Positions 53,540-62,860 of a stretch of DNA of 64,000 bases are shown here, piece by piece. Every line of letters starts with the position of its first letter. Within the stretch, counting starts at the first letter, position 1. The stretch covers positions 1,649,520-1,713,519 of the forward strand of contig NZ_CP073748.1 in NCBI RefSeq assembly GCF_024398035.1. Direction: 5' to 3'. The notes under the pieces were generated by a model. The model worked only from the letters and a program-made list of their open reading frames with translations, did no database searches and was not told the origin of the DNA. The stretch comes from Kordiimonas sp. SCSIO 12603 (GTDB lineage: Bacteria > Pseudomonadota > Alphaproteobacteria > Sphingomonadales > Kordiimonadaceae). Position numbers and translations under genes: made by a program.

Positions 53540-53585
53540 TCTATTAAGCATCAGTAAGTTCGTAGTTATTTAAAGTAGATGTATC

Positions 53586-54881
53586 ATGGAAGCTGAGAAA
53601 ATTGAGCTTCAAGGCCCGACAAATAAAGCCTTGCATGAAGCCGCAGAAAAGATCCTGATCGAGAATGACCTGGGCGGCTATTCGGTACCAAACAGAGATG
53701 TGTATCCGTTCCAGTGGAACTGGGATTCTGCTTTTGTTGCTTTAGGATATGCGCAGTTCAATCTTGATCGCGCATGGCAAGAGCTTGAAACTCTTTTCAA
53801 AGGCCAATGGGATGATGGTTTCTTGCCGCAGATTATCTTCTGGAAAGATAACGCAGGATATTTCCCGGGGCCTGAGATTTGGCAAACAAATCAGCAGCCA
53901 CGTACATCCGGCATCAGTCAGCCACCTGTTGTGGCAACTATTCTTCGCCAGCTTTGGGAACAAAACCAAAATGCTGAAGCGGAAGAAAAAGTTAAACAGC
54001 TAATTCCCCAGGTGTTTGCCCTGCACCGGTGGTTCGCATCCTTCCGCGATCCACTAAAAAAGGGCCTTGTTGTAACTACTCACCCATGGGAAACAGGCCG
54101 CGATAACGCGCCGGAATGGGATGAGGCAGCTAAACGTGTTGATACCAGCAATGTTACACCTTATGTGCGCCAGGATACCAAGCATCTAGATAAGAAGATG
54201 CGTCCACACAAAGAGGATTACGATCGTTTTATCGCCATGGTGGAGTTCGGCCGTGATGCTGGTTGGGACCATAAAAAAATCATCGAAGAAAGCCCATTCC
54301 GTGTAGCTGATGTGGGCATGACAATGATGCTCCTGCGTGCGAACCGAGATCTTCTTGTATTGGCTGAGCAGTTTGGTTTTGAAGGTGAAGCTGAGTTCCT
54401 GAAAAATCAAATTTCTCTCTCTGAAACAGGTGTTGATTATCTTTGGAATGAAGAGAAGCAGGCTTTCTGTTCCCGTGATGTTATTTCAGGTGAAAGCACA
54501 GGTATTATCAGTAGCGCATCGTTCCTGAATTTTTACGCGGATGTTGGCTCTGCTGAACAGCGTGCCGCAACCGAAGCTCATATTGATCGGATTGCAAAAG
54601 TAAGCCAGTTTCTTATGCCAAGCCTCGCGCCGGGTGAGGAACAATTTGATGCAATGCGCTATTGGCGCGGCCCTATTTGGGCGGTTGTGAACTACATGAT
54701 TGCAACAGGCTGTGCCGAGCAAGGCCTTGAGAAGTGGGCTGATAAAATCAGAAACGATACTGCGGCGCTTATCAAAATCGCAGGATTCTCTGAAGCCTTT
54801 AATCCTGAAAGTGGTGAAGGAACGGGTGGTACAGATTTCTCCTGGACGGCGGCTATGTGGCTGCACTGGGCAGGAAAATAA
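53586..54881 (+). CDS. GH63 mannosylglycerate/glucosylglycerate hydrolase-like enzyme
   Basis: A 431-residue protein, close to the size of known GH63 mannosylglycerate hydrolases. It has FQWNWDSAF near residues 42-50, TTHPWETGRDNAPEWDEA near 165-180 (probable acid aspartate), YWRGPIWAVVNYMIATG near 360, and SEAFNPESGEGTGGTDFSWT near 398-417 with the probable base glutamate. No signal peptide, so it acts in the cytoplasm. It would release glycerate and a hexose. A single catalytic domain distinguishes it from the 612-residue relative at 45248-47086. Confidence 0.82.
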   Translation: MEAEKIELQGPTNKALHEAAEKILIENDLGGYSVPNRDVYPFQWNWDSAFVALGYAQFNLDRAWQELETLFKGQWDDGFLPQIIFWKDNAGYFPGPEIWQTNQQPRTSGISQPPVVATILRQLWEQNQNAEAEEKVKQLIPQVFALHRWFASFRDPLKKGLVVTTHPWETGRDNAPEWDEAAKRVDTSNVTPYVRQDTKHLDKKMRPHKEDYDRFIAMVEFGRDAGWDHKKIIEESPFRVADVGMTMMLLRANRDLLVLAEQFGFEGEAEFLKNQISLSETGVDYLWNEEKQAFCSRDVISGESTGIISSASFLNFYADVGSAEQRAATEAHIDRIAKVSQFLMPSLAPGEEQFDAMRYWRGPIWAVVNYMIATGCAEQGLEKWADKIRNDTAALIKIAGFSEAFNPESGEGTGGTDFSWTAAMWLHWAGK

Positions 54882-54883
54882 CC

Positions 54884-55678
54884 ATGCTTCAGGATAAGGT
54901 CATTATTGTCACGGGTGCCACTTCTGGCATCGGTTGGGGTATTGCGCAGGAAGTATACAGGCAAGGTTCAAAGCTTGTCCTTCATGGTCGTAGCCTTAAA
55001 GAAGCGGAAGCAGCGGTAGAGAAGCTGGGCGAAAGGGCCTTTCCTGTCGCGGGTGATCTGACTGATGAAATTGCTTTGGATGCTTTGGTGCCTGCCGCTG
55101 TGGAAGCATTCGGTAAGCTTGATGGCCTCGTAAACAATGCCGCAGTAATGACCCGGGATGATATTGAACACACCAATCGCGATTTGCATGATGAGATTAT
55201 GGCAATCAACTGCCGTGCGCCGCTGTTTCTCAGCCAATCTGCCATCAAACAGTTCCTGAGGCAGGGCTCAGAAGGTGCGATTGTTAATATCGGTTCCATT
55301 AATGCTTATTGTGGGCAAAACAACACCCTTACATATTCTATGGCAAAAGGGGCCCTTCAAACCATGACCCGAAATTTGGGTGATGCATTAGGGCCCCAGC
55401 GAATTCGTGTAAATCAGCTCAATGTTGGTTGGACGGACACTGAAAATGAAGACCGTATCCAGAAACTACAGGGTATGGGGGCAGACTGGCGGGATCAAAT
55501 CCCGCCGGTTTTTGCACCGTCCGGGCAGTTGCTTCAGCCTCACAACATTGCGGCACACGCTGTTTTCTGGCTTTCAGATTTATCTGCGCCGGTAAATGGC
55601 CAAGTATATGAAGTTGAGCAATACCCGGTAATTGGCCGCAATAAAATCAATGTAGCCGAAAGGGCGAGCAATGCGTGA
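54884..55678 (+). CDS. Short-chain dehydrogenase/reductase (candidate mannose/aldose dehydrogenase)
   Basis: A 264-residue classical SDR. NAD(P)-binding TGATSGIG near the N-terminus, NNAAV, and the catalytic S..YxxxK in NIGSINAYCGQNNTLTYSMA with K next are intact. I use the ATG at 54884, two bases after the hydrolase stop; an earlier start at 54857 lies inside that gene. Between a hydrolase and a mannonate dehydratase, it could oxidise mannose to mannonolactone, or reduce fructuronate to mannonate. Which reaction cannot be decided from sequence. Confidence 0.82.
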   Translation: MLQDKVIIVTGATSGIGWGIAQEVYRQGSKLVLHGRSLKEAEAAVEKLGERAFPVAGDLTDEIALDALVPAAVEAFGKLDGLVNNAAVMTRDDIEHTNRDLHDEIMAINCRAPLFLSQSAIKQFLRQGSEGAIVNIGSINAYCGQNNTLTYSMAKGALQTMTRNLGDALGPQRIRVNQLNVGWTDTENEDRIQKLQGMGADWRDQIPPVFAPSGQLLQPHNIAAHAVFWLSDLSAPVNGQVYEVEQYPVIGRNKINVAERASNA

Positions 55679-56867
55679 GGCATGGCGGTGGTTCGGCCCG
55701 AACGATCCCGTAAGTTTATCAGAAATACGCCAGACGGGTGCGACGGATATCGTTACGGCACTTCATGAAATTCCGATTGGCGATACTTGGCCGTTCGAGG
55801 CAATTCTTGAGCGCAAAAAGTTGATTGAAGAAACACCCGAGGGTTTATTTCCTCTGCGGTGGTCAGTCGTTGAAAGTGTGCCTGTTCATGACGCTATCAA
55901 GCGTGGTGATGCTGATGCGGGTAAATACATTCAAACATTTATCGAAAGTATGCGGAACCTGGCTGCTGCTGATATTCGGGTGATCTGCTATAATTTCATG
56001 CCTGTTATTGATTGGACCAGAACGGATCTGAGATACAGAACTGATAAGGGCGCTTATGCTTTGAAGTTTGATCATGATGTGTTTTCTGCTTTCGATCTTT
56101 TCATTCTTCAGCGTGAGGGTGCCGAAGAGGATTATTCCGCGGAAGAAATTGAGCGGGCAAGGCAAGTTTTTTCATCAATGAGCGCGGGTGAGAAAGATAC
56201 ACTTGCTCAAACAATTATGGCAGGCCTTCCCGGCAGAATGACAGATCAATACGGGATTGATGAATTTCGAAATGCCGTTGCGCGTTATGCAGACATCACC
56301 CGTGATGAGCTGCGAGGCAATCTTTTCAGGTTCTTAAAGGCAGTTATGCCAGTTGCTGAAGAGTTGGGGATGAAGCTTGCAATTCATCCAGATGATCCGC
56401 CACGTGATCTGCTGGGCATTCCTCGTATTATCTGTACCCCTGATGATCTTGAACTGTTGTTCAGCGAAATTCCAAGTACATCAAATGGTGTCACTCTGTG
56501 TGCTGGTACATTTGGCAGCCACCCGACCAACAATGTGGTTGAAATGGCCGATACGTTCGCTGACCGCATATATTTTGCTCATCTGCGCGGTGTTACCTTG
56601 GATAAGGAAAACCCACTTACTTTTACCGAAGACGAACACCTGGGTAGTGATCTGGATATGGTGGGTTTGATCCGTAACCTGCTCGCTGCAGAAAAGCGCA
56701 GGCCGGAAGGATATACAGGCGAAGTGTTCGTTCGGCCAGATCATGGCCACCTGATGATGGATGATGTGGGTAAGACAAGTAACCCCGGATATTCTGCGAT
56801 TGGTCGTTTGAAAGGCTTAGCGGAGATCAGGGGCGTGATCCGAGCTCTAGAGCAAACAGGTAGCTAA
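55671..56867 (+). CDS. uxuA: D-mannonate dehydratase
   Basis: A 398-residue UxuA. MREAWRWFGPNDPVSLSEI is the family start, with FMPVIDWTRTDL and the metal-binding LAIHPDDPP, LCAGTFGSHPTNN, FAHLRGV and VRPDHGHLMM motifs all visible. It dehydrates D-mannonate to 2-keto-3-deoxygluconate (KDG). It overlaps the SDR by eight bases. The set SDR-UxuA-kinase-lactonase is one tight operon. Confidence 0.95.
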   Translation: MREAWRWFGPNDPVSLSEIRQTGATDIVTALHEIPIGDTWPFEAILERKKLIEETPEGLFPLRWSVVESVPVHDAIKRGDADAGKYIQTFIESMRNLAAADIRVICYNFMPVIDWTRTDLRYRTDKGAYALKFDHDVFSAFDLFILQREGAEEDYSAEEIERARQVFSSMSAGEKDTLAQTIMAGLPGRMTDQYGIDEFRNAVARYADITRDELRGNLFRFLKAVMPVAEELGMKLAIHPDDPPRDLLGIPRIICTPDDLELLFSEIPSTSNGVTLCAGTFGSHPTNNVVEMADTFADRIYFAHLRGVTLDKENPLTFTEDEHLGSDLDMVGLIRNLLAAEKRRPEGYTGEVFVRPDHGHLMMDDVGKTSNPGYSAIGRLKGLAEIRGVIRALEQTGS

Positions 56868-56878
56868 CGGTGGCCGCT

Positions 56879-57790
56879 ATGCAGATTGCCATTGTTGGGG
56901 AATGCATGATTGAACACCGTGAAGGTACATCCGCGGGTGATCTTCATTTCGGTGGTGATACGGTAAACACCGCCGTTTATCTATCCCGCTTGTTAAGCAG
57001 CGAGAATGCGGATGTTTTATATGTAAGCCAGCTAGGTGGATCGGAAAAAGATAAACGGCTTTTAGCGTGTTTTAAGGATGAAGGGCTTAATTGTAGCATG
57101 CTGCCGTTACTGCCAGGAAGGCAGACGGGCAGTTATACAATTCACACAGATGAGACGGGTGAAAGGCATTTCACCTATGATCGTGCGCACTCTCCGGCGC
57201 GCGAAACTCTAAGGAGCATTGCTTGCAATGCAACGGGGCAACTGGCGAGCTGTGATGTCTTATATGTAACGGGCATCACACTCGCGATTTTTTCACCAGA
57301 AGATCGTGAAACGTTGCTTGCATTGATGGCAAAGATGAAAGAAGCGGGCAAACAGGTGGTGTATGATATGAACCACAGGCCCGTATTGTGGGAAAGCACG
57401 CAGATCGCCCGAGAAATACACCAGAGAGCAGCCGATGCCTCCAATATTTTTATGCCGTCGATAGAAGATCTGGAAATGGTGTTCGGAGCAGAAGAAAGTC
57501 TCTGTGTTATTGAAAAACAACAGGGCAGAGATGATTTGCTGCTGGTGCTTAAAAATGGTGGTGGTGAGCTGGCAATCTCGAAGGCTGGCAGGCAGTATGT
57601 TTACGGCCTGAGGGTAAATGAAAACGTTGTAGATACAACGGGCGCAGGCGACAGCTTTAACGCAGGGTTTCTTGCAGCGTATCTCACGAATGGGTCCATT
57701 GATGAGGCGGTAGAAAAAGCCCACCAGCTGGCATCAACGGTAATTATGCATCGTGGTGCAATTATTCCGCAAGAGGCTATGCCTTCATGA
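56879..57790 (+). CDS. PfkB-family sugar kinase (probable KDG kinase)
   Basis: A PfkB/ribokinase-family kinase of about 303 residues. MQIAIVGECMIEHREGTSAG and FGGDTVNTAVYLSRL at the N-terminus, DMNHRPVLW in the middle, and VVDTTGAGDSFNAGFLAAYL with the catalytic aspartate near the C-terminus resemble 2-keto-3-deoxygluconate kinases. It would convert KDG to KDPG. I use the ATG at 56879, since it matches the family start and GGTGG lies five bases upstream; GTG at 56870 is an alternative. Two to eleven bases after uxuA. Confidence 0.87.
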   Translation: MQIAIVGECMIEHREGTSAGDLHFGGDTVNTAVYLSRLLSSENADVLYVSQLGGSEKDKRLLACFKDEGLNCSMLPLLPGRQTGSYTIHTDETGERHFTYDRAHSPARETLRSIACNATGQLASCDVLYVTGITLAIFSPEDRETLLALMAKMKEAGKQVVYDMNHRPVLWESTQIAREIHQRAADASNIFMPSIEDLEMVFGAEESLCVIEKQQGRDDLLLVLKNGGGELAISKAGRQYVYGLRVNENVVDTTGAGDSFNAGFLAAYLTNGSIDEAVEKAHQLASTVIMHRGAIIPQEAMPS

Positions 57791-58662
57791 AGCCTGTTGT
57801 TGTTTCAGAGAACATTACCTGCACTTTAGGCGAAGGGCCAATGTGGTCCGCGCATCATGGTAAAATTTTCTGGGTAGATATCTTTGAAGGAATGGTACAC
57901 GGGCTTCATACCCAAACCGGCGAAACAAAAAGCTGGGCTATGGGGGCGCGAGCATCTGTCGTTGTAGAAGATGTTGATCATAACCTTCTTGTCGTATGTC
58001 AGAACTCTATCAAAAAACTCAATCCGTTAACCGGAAAGATAATAGAGCTATCAACGTTTGAAGAAGGGTTGCCCGATAATCGTCCTAATGATGGCAAGCT
58101 GGACCCAAAAGGCAGGCTCTGGTTCGGCACTTCAGATCATTTGGAACAGAATATTTCCGGCAGCATCTATATGCTTGATAACGAAGGTATGCTTCATAAA
58201 AAGCTAACTGATTTTGGTAATCCAAATACTTTTGCATGGAGCCCGGACGGTACGGTTTTTTACCTTGCTGACTCTGTAAAACAAACAATGTGGGCGTTTG
58301 ATTTTAGCTTGGAAACGGGCGAGCTTTCAAACCGCCAAGAGTTTTTCTCGCTTGCGGGCACTGATATTATCCCTGATGGTTCCGCTGTTGATGCCGAAGG
58401 CTATCTCTGGAATGCACAGTGGAACGGTTGGCGTATAGTACGCTATGCACCGGATGGTTCGGTAGACCGGATTATCAAAATGCCCGTTTCTTGCCCAACA
58501 AGCTGCGCATTTGGAGGGAATGACCTCGATATTCTGTATGTTACTTCGGCCAGAAAAGGGCAAACAGAAGCCCAGTTAGCAAGGCAACTGGGTGCAGGAA
58601 AGCTATTTAAAATCGATCTGGGTATAAAAGGCGCTTCAGTGGGGAATTGCTCTGTACAATAA
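57787..58662 (+). CDS. SMP-30/gluconolactonase family lactonase
   Basis: A 291-residue beta-propeller of the SMP-30 family. Metal-binding residues are in LGEGPMW (glutamate), RPNDGKLDP (asparagine/aspartate), FGNPNTFAWSPDG and LVADS-like YLADSVKQT, with IIPDGSAVDAEGYLWNAQWN later. It hydrolyses aldonolactones; in this operon the likely substrate is mannono-1,4- or 1,5-lactone. ATGA overlap with the kinase gene. Last gene of the operon. Confidence 0.9.
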   Translation: MKPVVVSENITCTLGEGPMWSAHHGKIFWVDIFEGMVHGLHTQTGETKSWAMGARASVVVEDVDHNLLVVCQNSIKKLNPLTGKIIELSTFEEGLPDNRPNDGKLDPKGRLWFGTSDHLEQNISGSIYMLDNEGMLHKKLTDFGNPNTFAWSPDGTVFYLADSVKQTMWAFDFSLETGELSNRQEFFSLAGTDIIPDGSAVDAEGYLWNAQWNGWRIVRYAPDGSVDRIIKMPVSCPTSCAFGGNDLDILYVTSARKGQTEAQLARQLGAGKLFKIDLGIKGASVGNCSVQ

Positions 58663-58754
58663 ATAGTGTGTTATACAGAAATTCATTGCTTAATATAAAA
58701 GTCTGTTCCTATGGGGAAAGGAACTGCCATTCTGGTAGATGAAGATGAAAAGGT

Positions 58755-58796
58755 AAACTGCCTGACCAAAAAAGGGGCGGCTGATCAGGCAGTTTT
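58755..58796. terminator. Bidirectional terminator between the sugar operon and gabT
   Basis: An 11-bp perfect inverted repeat, AAACTGCCTGA (58755-58765) and TCAGGCAGTTT (58785-58795), with a 19-base loop. The following bases are TTAGGGGG on one side and ACCTTTTC on the reverse, so the T-runs are short. It separates two convergent operons. Confidence 0.7.
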
Positions 58797-58806
58797 AGGG
58801 GGAGCT

Positions 58807-60084
58807 TTAAAGTTCCTTGAGGGATGCTTCCAGAATATCCAGACCCTCGTTTAGAATGTCGTTAGACGCGGTGAGGGCAGGTAGGAAACGAATAACATTG
58901 CCGCGAATGCCACATGCTAAAAGAATTAGGCCTTTTTCCGCCGCATGTTTCACCAGTGCGCCTGTAAGTTCCGCATTTGGTTTATTCGCATCACCTTCTT
59001 TAACGAGTTCAATAGCTATCATCGCGCCGAGGTTCCGCACGTTTCCGATACGGTTGTCATCCGCCTGTATTGCAAGAAGGCGTTGATTGAAGAGCGCGCC
59101 AATCTCGTTTGCGCGTTCACAGAGATTATCTTCCTTGATGATATCCAGAACCTTCAAGCCTGCAACGCAACCAAGTACTGAGCCACCATAAGTACCACCA
59201 AGGCCACCGGGCGCTGCGGCATCCATAATATCTGCTTTACCGATAACACCACTGATAGGGAAACCACCAGCCATTGCTTTGGCGACCGTCATCAAATCCG
59301 GTTCAACACCCATATGCTCTGTGGCGAAAAGCTTGCCTGTACGAGCAAAGCCCGTTTGGATTTCATCTGCAATCAGCATGATGCCGTGGTCATCACAGAT
59401 TTTGCGGAGTGCTTGCATAAATGTGGTTGGTGCTGCGTAAAAGCCACCTTCGCCTTGAACGGGTTCAAGGATAATGGCTGCAACTCTGTTTGGTTCAATA
59501 TCAGATTTGAAAATACCTTCGAGCGCGGTGAGGCTGTCTTCAGCGCTCACACCATGATAATCAATAGGAAAAGGTGCGTGGAACACTTCGCTTGGAAATG
59601 GTCCAAACCCAATCTTATAAGGGGCAACTTTACCTGTGAGTGCCATGCCCATCATAGTCCTGCCGTGGAAACCGCCCTTAAAGGCTATAACACCTGGCCT
59701 GCCAGTGTGAGCGCGTGCGATTTTGATAGCGTTTTCAACGGCTTCTGCACCAGTGGTTAGGAAAATAGTTTTCTTTGGTGTATCGCCGGGGGCTAAATCA
59801 TTCAGTTTTTCTGCAAGCTCAATATAGCTTTCATAAGGATTTACCTGAAAACATGTGTGAGAGAAATGGTCGAGCTGATCTTTCACGGCCTCTGTGATGC
59901 GCGGATCGCTGTGGCCTGTGTTACATACGGCAATGCCGGTTGCAAAATCAATATAACGCTTACCTTCGATATCAGTGATTTCAGCATTTTGAGCAGTAGC
60001 CGCGAAACGGGGATGCATGGTGCCAACACCGTGCGGTACAGCTTTCAAGCGGCGTTCCCAAAGCTCTGCATTTGTTTTTGTCAT
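58807..60084 (-). CDS. gabT: 4-aminobutyrate aminotransferase
   Basis: A 425-residue class III PLP aminotransferase. It has FATGIAVCNTGHSDPRI, FLTTGAEAVENAIKIARA, GFHGRTMMGMALTG, and the PLP lysine region LMTVAKAMAGGFPISGV following IADEIQTGFARTGKL. It transfers the amino group of GABA to 2-oxoglutarate to give succinate semialdehyde. I use the ATG at 60084 after GGAGGG; the longer reading from 60159 lies within gabD. The stop of gabD is one base away, so the two form an operon. Confidence 0.93.
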   Translation of the reverse strand: MTKTNAELWERRLKAVPHGVGTMHPRFAATAQNAEITDIEGKRYIDFATGIAVCNTGHSDPRITEAVKDQLDHFSHTCFQVNPYESYIELAEKLNDLAPGDTPKKTIFLTTGAEAVENAIKIARAHTGRPGVIAFKGGFHGRTMMGMALTGKVAPYKIGFGPFPSEVFHAPFPIDYHGVSAEDSLTALEGIFKSDIEPNRVAAIILEPVQGEGGFYAAPTTFMQALRKICDDHGIMLIADEIQTGFARTGKLFATEHMGVEPDLMTVAKAMAGGFPISGVIGKADIMDAAAPGGLGGTYGGSVLGCVAGLKVLDIIKEDNLCERANEIGALFNQRLLAIQADDNRIGNVRNLGAMIAIELVKEGDANKPNAELTGALVKHAAEKGLILLACGIRGNVIRFLPALTASNDILNEGLDILEASLKEL

Positions 60085-60085
60085 A

Positions 60086-61507
60086 TTATATCCCTCCGAT
60101 GAGGCTGTATTTAATTTCGGTATATTCATCAATGCCGTAGCGGCTGCCTTCGCGGCCAATGCCGCTTTCTTTCACGCCGCCAAACGGGGCAACTTCGGTG
60201 GAGACAACGCCTTCGTTTACGCCGACCATGCCGTATTCAAGTGCCTCCATAACGCGGAACATTCGACCCATATCTTTTGTGTAAAAATATGCGGCCAGGC
60301 CGTAAGGCGTATCGTTCGCCATACAGATCACATCGTCCTCAGTTTTGAATTTGAAAATCGGGGCAACAGGGCCGAAAATCTCTGCCTGTGTGATGCTGTT
60401 GGTGTGATCAATGTTAGTTAGTAGCGTTGGTTCATAGAAGTTGCCGCCAATAGTATGGCGTTTGCCGCCGAGCGCGACAGTCGCACCGTCAGCGACAGCA
60501 TTTTCAACCAGTTCTTCCACTTTGTTTATTGCGGCTTCGTTGATAAGGGGGCCAACAACAGTGCCTTCATCTGCGCCGTCACCAACGGTGAAGTCAGCTA
60601 CTGCAGCAGTGAATTTTTCAATAAAGTTATCATAGATATTTTCGTGTACGTAAAAACGGTTTGCGCATACGCATGTCTGCCCCGCGTTACGGTATTTACT
60701 GATAAGAGCACCTGCAACGGCCGCTTCAATATCTGCATCCTCAAACACAATGAAAGGTGCATTCCCGCCAAGTTCCATAGACACCTTCTTCACGGTGTCC
60801 GCTGACTGTGCCATCAGAAGTTTGCCAACTGCAGTGGAGCCTGTGAAAGAAATTTTCCGCACGGTCGGGTGTGTTGTAAGTACCTTACCAATTTCCACTG
60901 GATCAGTGGTGGTTACAATTTTGAAAACACCTTCAGGGATGCCCGCTTTAATCGCGAGTTTTTCAAGTGCAAGAGCAGACAGTGGGGTGGCTTCTGCTGG
61001 TTTGATCACGGCACTACAGCCAGCAGCCAGCGCCGGCGCTACTTTTCGAGTGATCATGGCGACTGGGAAATTCCACGGCGTGATAGCGCTGATAACGCCA
61101 ATTGGCTGTTTCAGCACCATAATGCGTTTGCCGTCAGCGTGGTGAGGCACGATATCACCGTACAGTCGTTTCGCTTCTTCTGCGAACCATTCAACAAACG
61201 AAGCCCCGTAAAGCACTTCACCGTTGGCTTCTGTGAGAGGTTTGCCGCATTCCGCTGTAATCAGGGCCGCCAGCGCATGCTGGTTTTCTATAATCAGGTC
61301 GTACCACGTGCGGAGAATAGCCGCTCTCGCTTTCCCAGTAAGGGTGGACCATTTTTTAAAAGCAATATCTGCATTTTCAATCGCATTTTCTACTTCGGCG
61401 ACTGAATAATTTTTTACTGTGAATAAATGATCACCATTTGCCGGGTTTTCCACAGAAAGCCCAGTGTCGGTGCGGTATTCAGCTATCAGACTGTCATACA
61501 AAGTCAT
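60086..61507 (-). CDS. gabD: Succinate-semialdehyde dehydrogenase
   Basis: A 473-residue aldehyde dehydrogenase close to GabD. It has VISAITPWNFPVAMITRKVA, ISFTGSTAVGKLLMAQSADT, SMELGGNAPFIVFEDADIEA with the general base, the catalytic cysteine in NAGQTCVCANRFYV, and EIFGPVAPIF. It oxidises succinate semialdehyde to succinate. Paired with gabT downstream, which supports the specific call. Confidence 0.92.
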   Translation of the reverse strand: MTLYDSLIAEYRTDTGLSVENPANGDHLFTVKNYSVAEVENAIENADIAFKKWSTLTGKARAAILRTWYDLIIENQHALAALITAECGKPLTEANGEVLYGASFVEWFAEEAKRLYGDIVPHHADGKRIMVLKQPIGVISAITPWNFPVAMITRKVAPALAAGCSAVIKPAEATPLSALALEKLAIKAGIPEGVFKIVTTTDPVEIGKVLTTHPTVRKISFTGSTAVGKLLMAQSADTVKKVSMELGGNAPFIVFEDADIEAAVAGALISKYRNAGQTCVCANRFYVHENIYDNFIEKFTAAVADFTVGDGADEGTVVGPLINEAAINKVEELVENAVADGATVALGGKRHTIGGNFYEPTLLTNIDHTNSITQAEIFGPVAPIFKFKTEDDVICMANDTPYGLAAYFYTKDMGRMFRVMEALEYGMVGVNEGVVSTEVAPFGGVKESGIGREGSRYGIDEYTEIKYSLIGGI

Positions 61508-61658
61508 GCATCTGCCCCTAAATTAAAATACTCATCGGAGCCTCGCAGATCGAACCACTGGTCGCTTGCCAAATTGGGCCAAGATTCTTGACCGCATATG
61601 CCATGCATAAGAGAGTGGAATATTCCTTTATGTGAGAGAGGAAATTGGGAAGTGTTTT
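61508..61658. promoter_or_regulatory. Divergent gabD / MFS promoter region
   Basis: A 151-base gap serving both gabD (leftward) and the MFS gene (rightward). I see no defined operator. GGAAG lies six bases before the MFS ATG at 61659. Confidence 0.35.
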
Positions 61659-62846
61659 ATGAAAATATTGAAGGCAGGTGCAGATTATTCACCTGATGCA
61701 AGAAGTTCTATTGTTGCGGCGGTTCTGTTGGGTATCGTCGCAAATATTTCTTTTATCATTCAGCCTGGTCTTGTAGGCGGGTTTGTCGAAGGTTTGGGAC
61801 TTGGGGAACAACAGGCTGGTGAACTTGCTGCCGCAGAAATGTTTGGCATTGCTATCGCGACTATTGTGTTGTCGCTTGCGAGCTTGAAGGTGAATTGGCG
61901 TGCCAGTTTTTTGTTCTTCTCTGCTGTCGCCATCGCCGGAAACCTTGTTTCCGCCTATATGACAGAATTTGCTGATCTGGTACTGGCAAGGTTGCTTTCC
62001 GGCCTTGGGCATGGTGGGCTGATTTCCCTGAGTTTTTCAGCCGTTGGTCTCACATCAAAAACAGATAGAAATATTGGTATCTATCTCGCTGTGCTTTTGA
62101 GTTACGGTGCTGTTGGGTTGCTGGCCATGCCGTCTCTTATGGCAACGATTGGTTTGAAAGGGATTTTCATCAGCTTCTCATTGGTTGTGTTGATTGGTAT
62201 AGGACTTGTTGGATATCTGCCGGATCAGGCGAAGAATGAGGAAGAAGTGCCTGAAGCAACTGAACCTCTTAACATTAAGCTGCTTGTTCCAGCCCTACTT
62301 GGGTATCTCGCATATAATATTTCGCAAGGTATTGTGTGGGCGTACCTGTTCCTGATTGGTGTTTCAAACGGATTGGAAGAACAGGTGGTGGCAAACGCTT
62401 TGTTTGTTTCACAGATTTTTGGTGTGCTTGGCGCACTTATCGCGATCGTGGTTTCCGCGCGAGTTGTTGGCCGGTTTGCGCCGCTCACTATTGGTATTCT
62501 TGGTGGAGCCGTGTTCATCGCACTCCTTTTGTTGAAGGTAGATTACTTCATCTATCTGATTGCTGTTTGTGGCTTTAACCTGATGTGGAATAAAGTGTTG
62601 CCGTTTATTCTGGCGGCGATCTCGGATTTTGACCTGCGTGGCAGGGTAATGCCATTCGCGCTTGCTATACAGATGTTTGGTTTAGCCGTTGGCCCTTATA
62701 TCGCTTCGCAAATTGTTGGTGATGGTGATTACCGGGCTGTTGAACTTGCGAGTATTTTCTTCTTTGTGCTGGGGTATATCTTGCTGATTGTTCCGATAAT
62801 GATGCGCAAGAAACAACAGAAACTAGAACTGAAGAAGGCGCTTTGA
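61659..62846 (+). CDS. MFS transporter
   Basis: A 395-residue protein with about twelve membrane helices. IVAAVLLGIVANISFIIQPG opens the first helix, LVLARLLSGLGHGGLISLSF resembles the MFS motif in helix 4-5, and MRKKQQKLELKK ends the protein. I use the ATG at 61659 (GGAAG upstream); a GTG at 61632 is in frame. Substrate unknown; the neighbouring gab genes suggest an amino-acid derivative, but this is a guess. Its stop lies inside the terminator hairpin. Confidence 0.85.
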   Translation: MKILKAGADYSPDARSSIVAAVLLGIVANISFIIQPGLVGGFVEGLGLGEQQAGELAAAEMFGIAIATIVLSLASLKVNWRASFLFFSAVAIAGNLVSAYMTEFADLVLARLLSGLGHGGLISLSFSAVGLTSKTDRNIGIYLAVLLSYGAVGLLAMPSLMATIGLKGIFISFSLVVLIGIGLVGYLPDQAKNEEEVPEATEPLNIKLLVPALLGYLAYNISQGIVWAYLFLIGVSNGLEEQVVANALFVSQIFGVLGALIAIVVSARVVGRFAPLTIGILGGAVFIALLLLKVDYFIYLIAVCGFNLMWNKVLPFILAAISDFDLRGRVMPFALAIQMFGLAVGPYIASQIVGDGDYRAVELASIFFFVLGYILLIVPIMMRKKQQKLELKKAL

Positions 62847-62860
62847 GCGCCTTCTTTTTT
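62834..62860. terminator. Terminator between convergent MFS and aldehyde dehydrogenase genes
   Basis: Perfect stem GAAGGCGC (62834-62841) / GCGCCTTC (62847-62854), a five-base loop containing the MFS stop, and six T at 62855-62860. Confidence 0.9.

Noticed and set aside
60869-61405. Plus-strand ORF of 178 codons across gabD
   Set aside because: Cysteine- and phenylalanine-rich shadow on the opposite strand of a clear aldehyde dehydrogenase, with no ribosome site.
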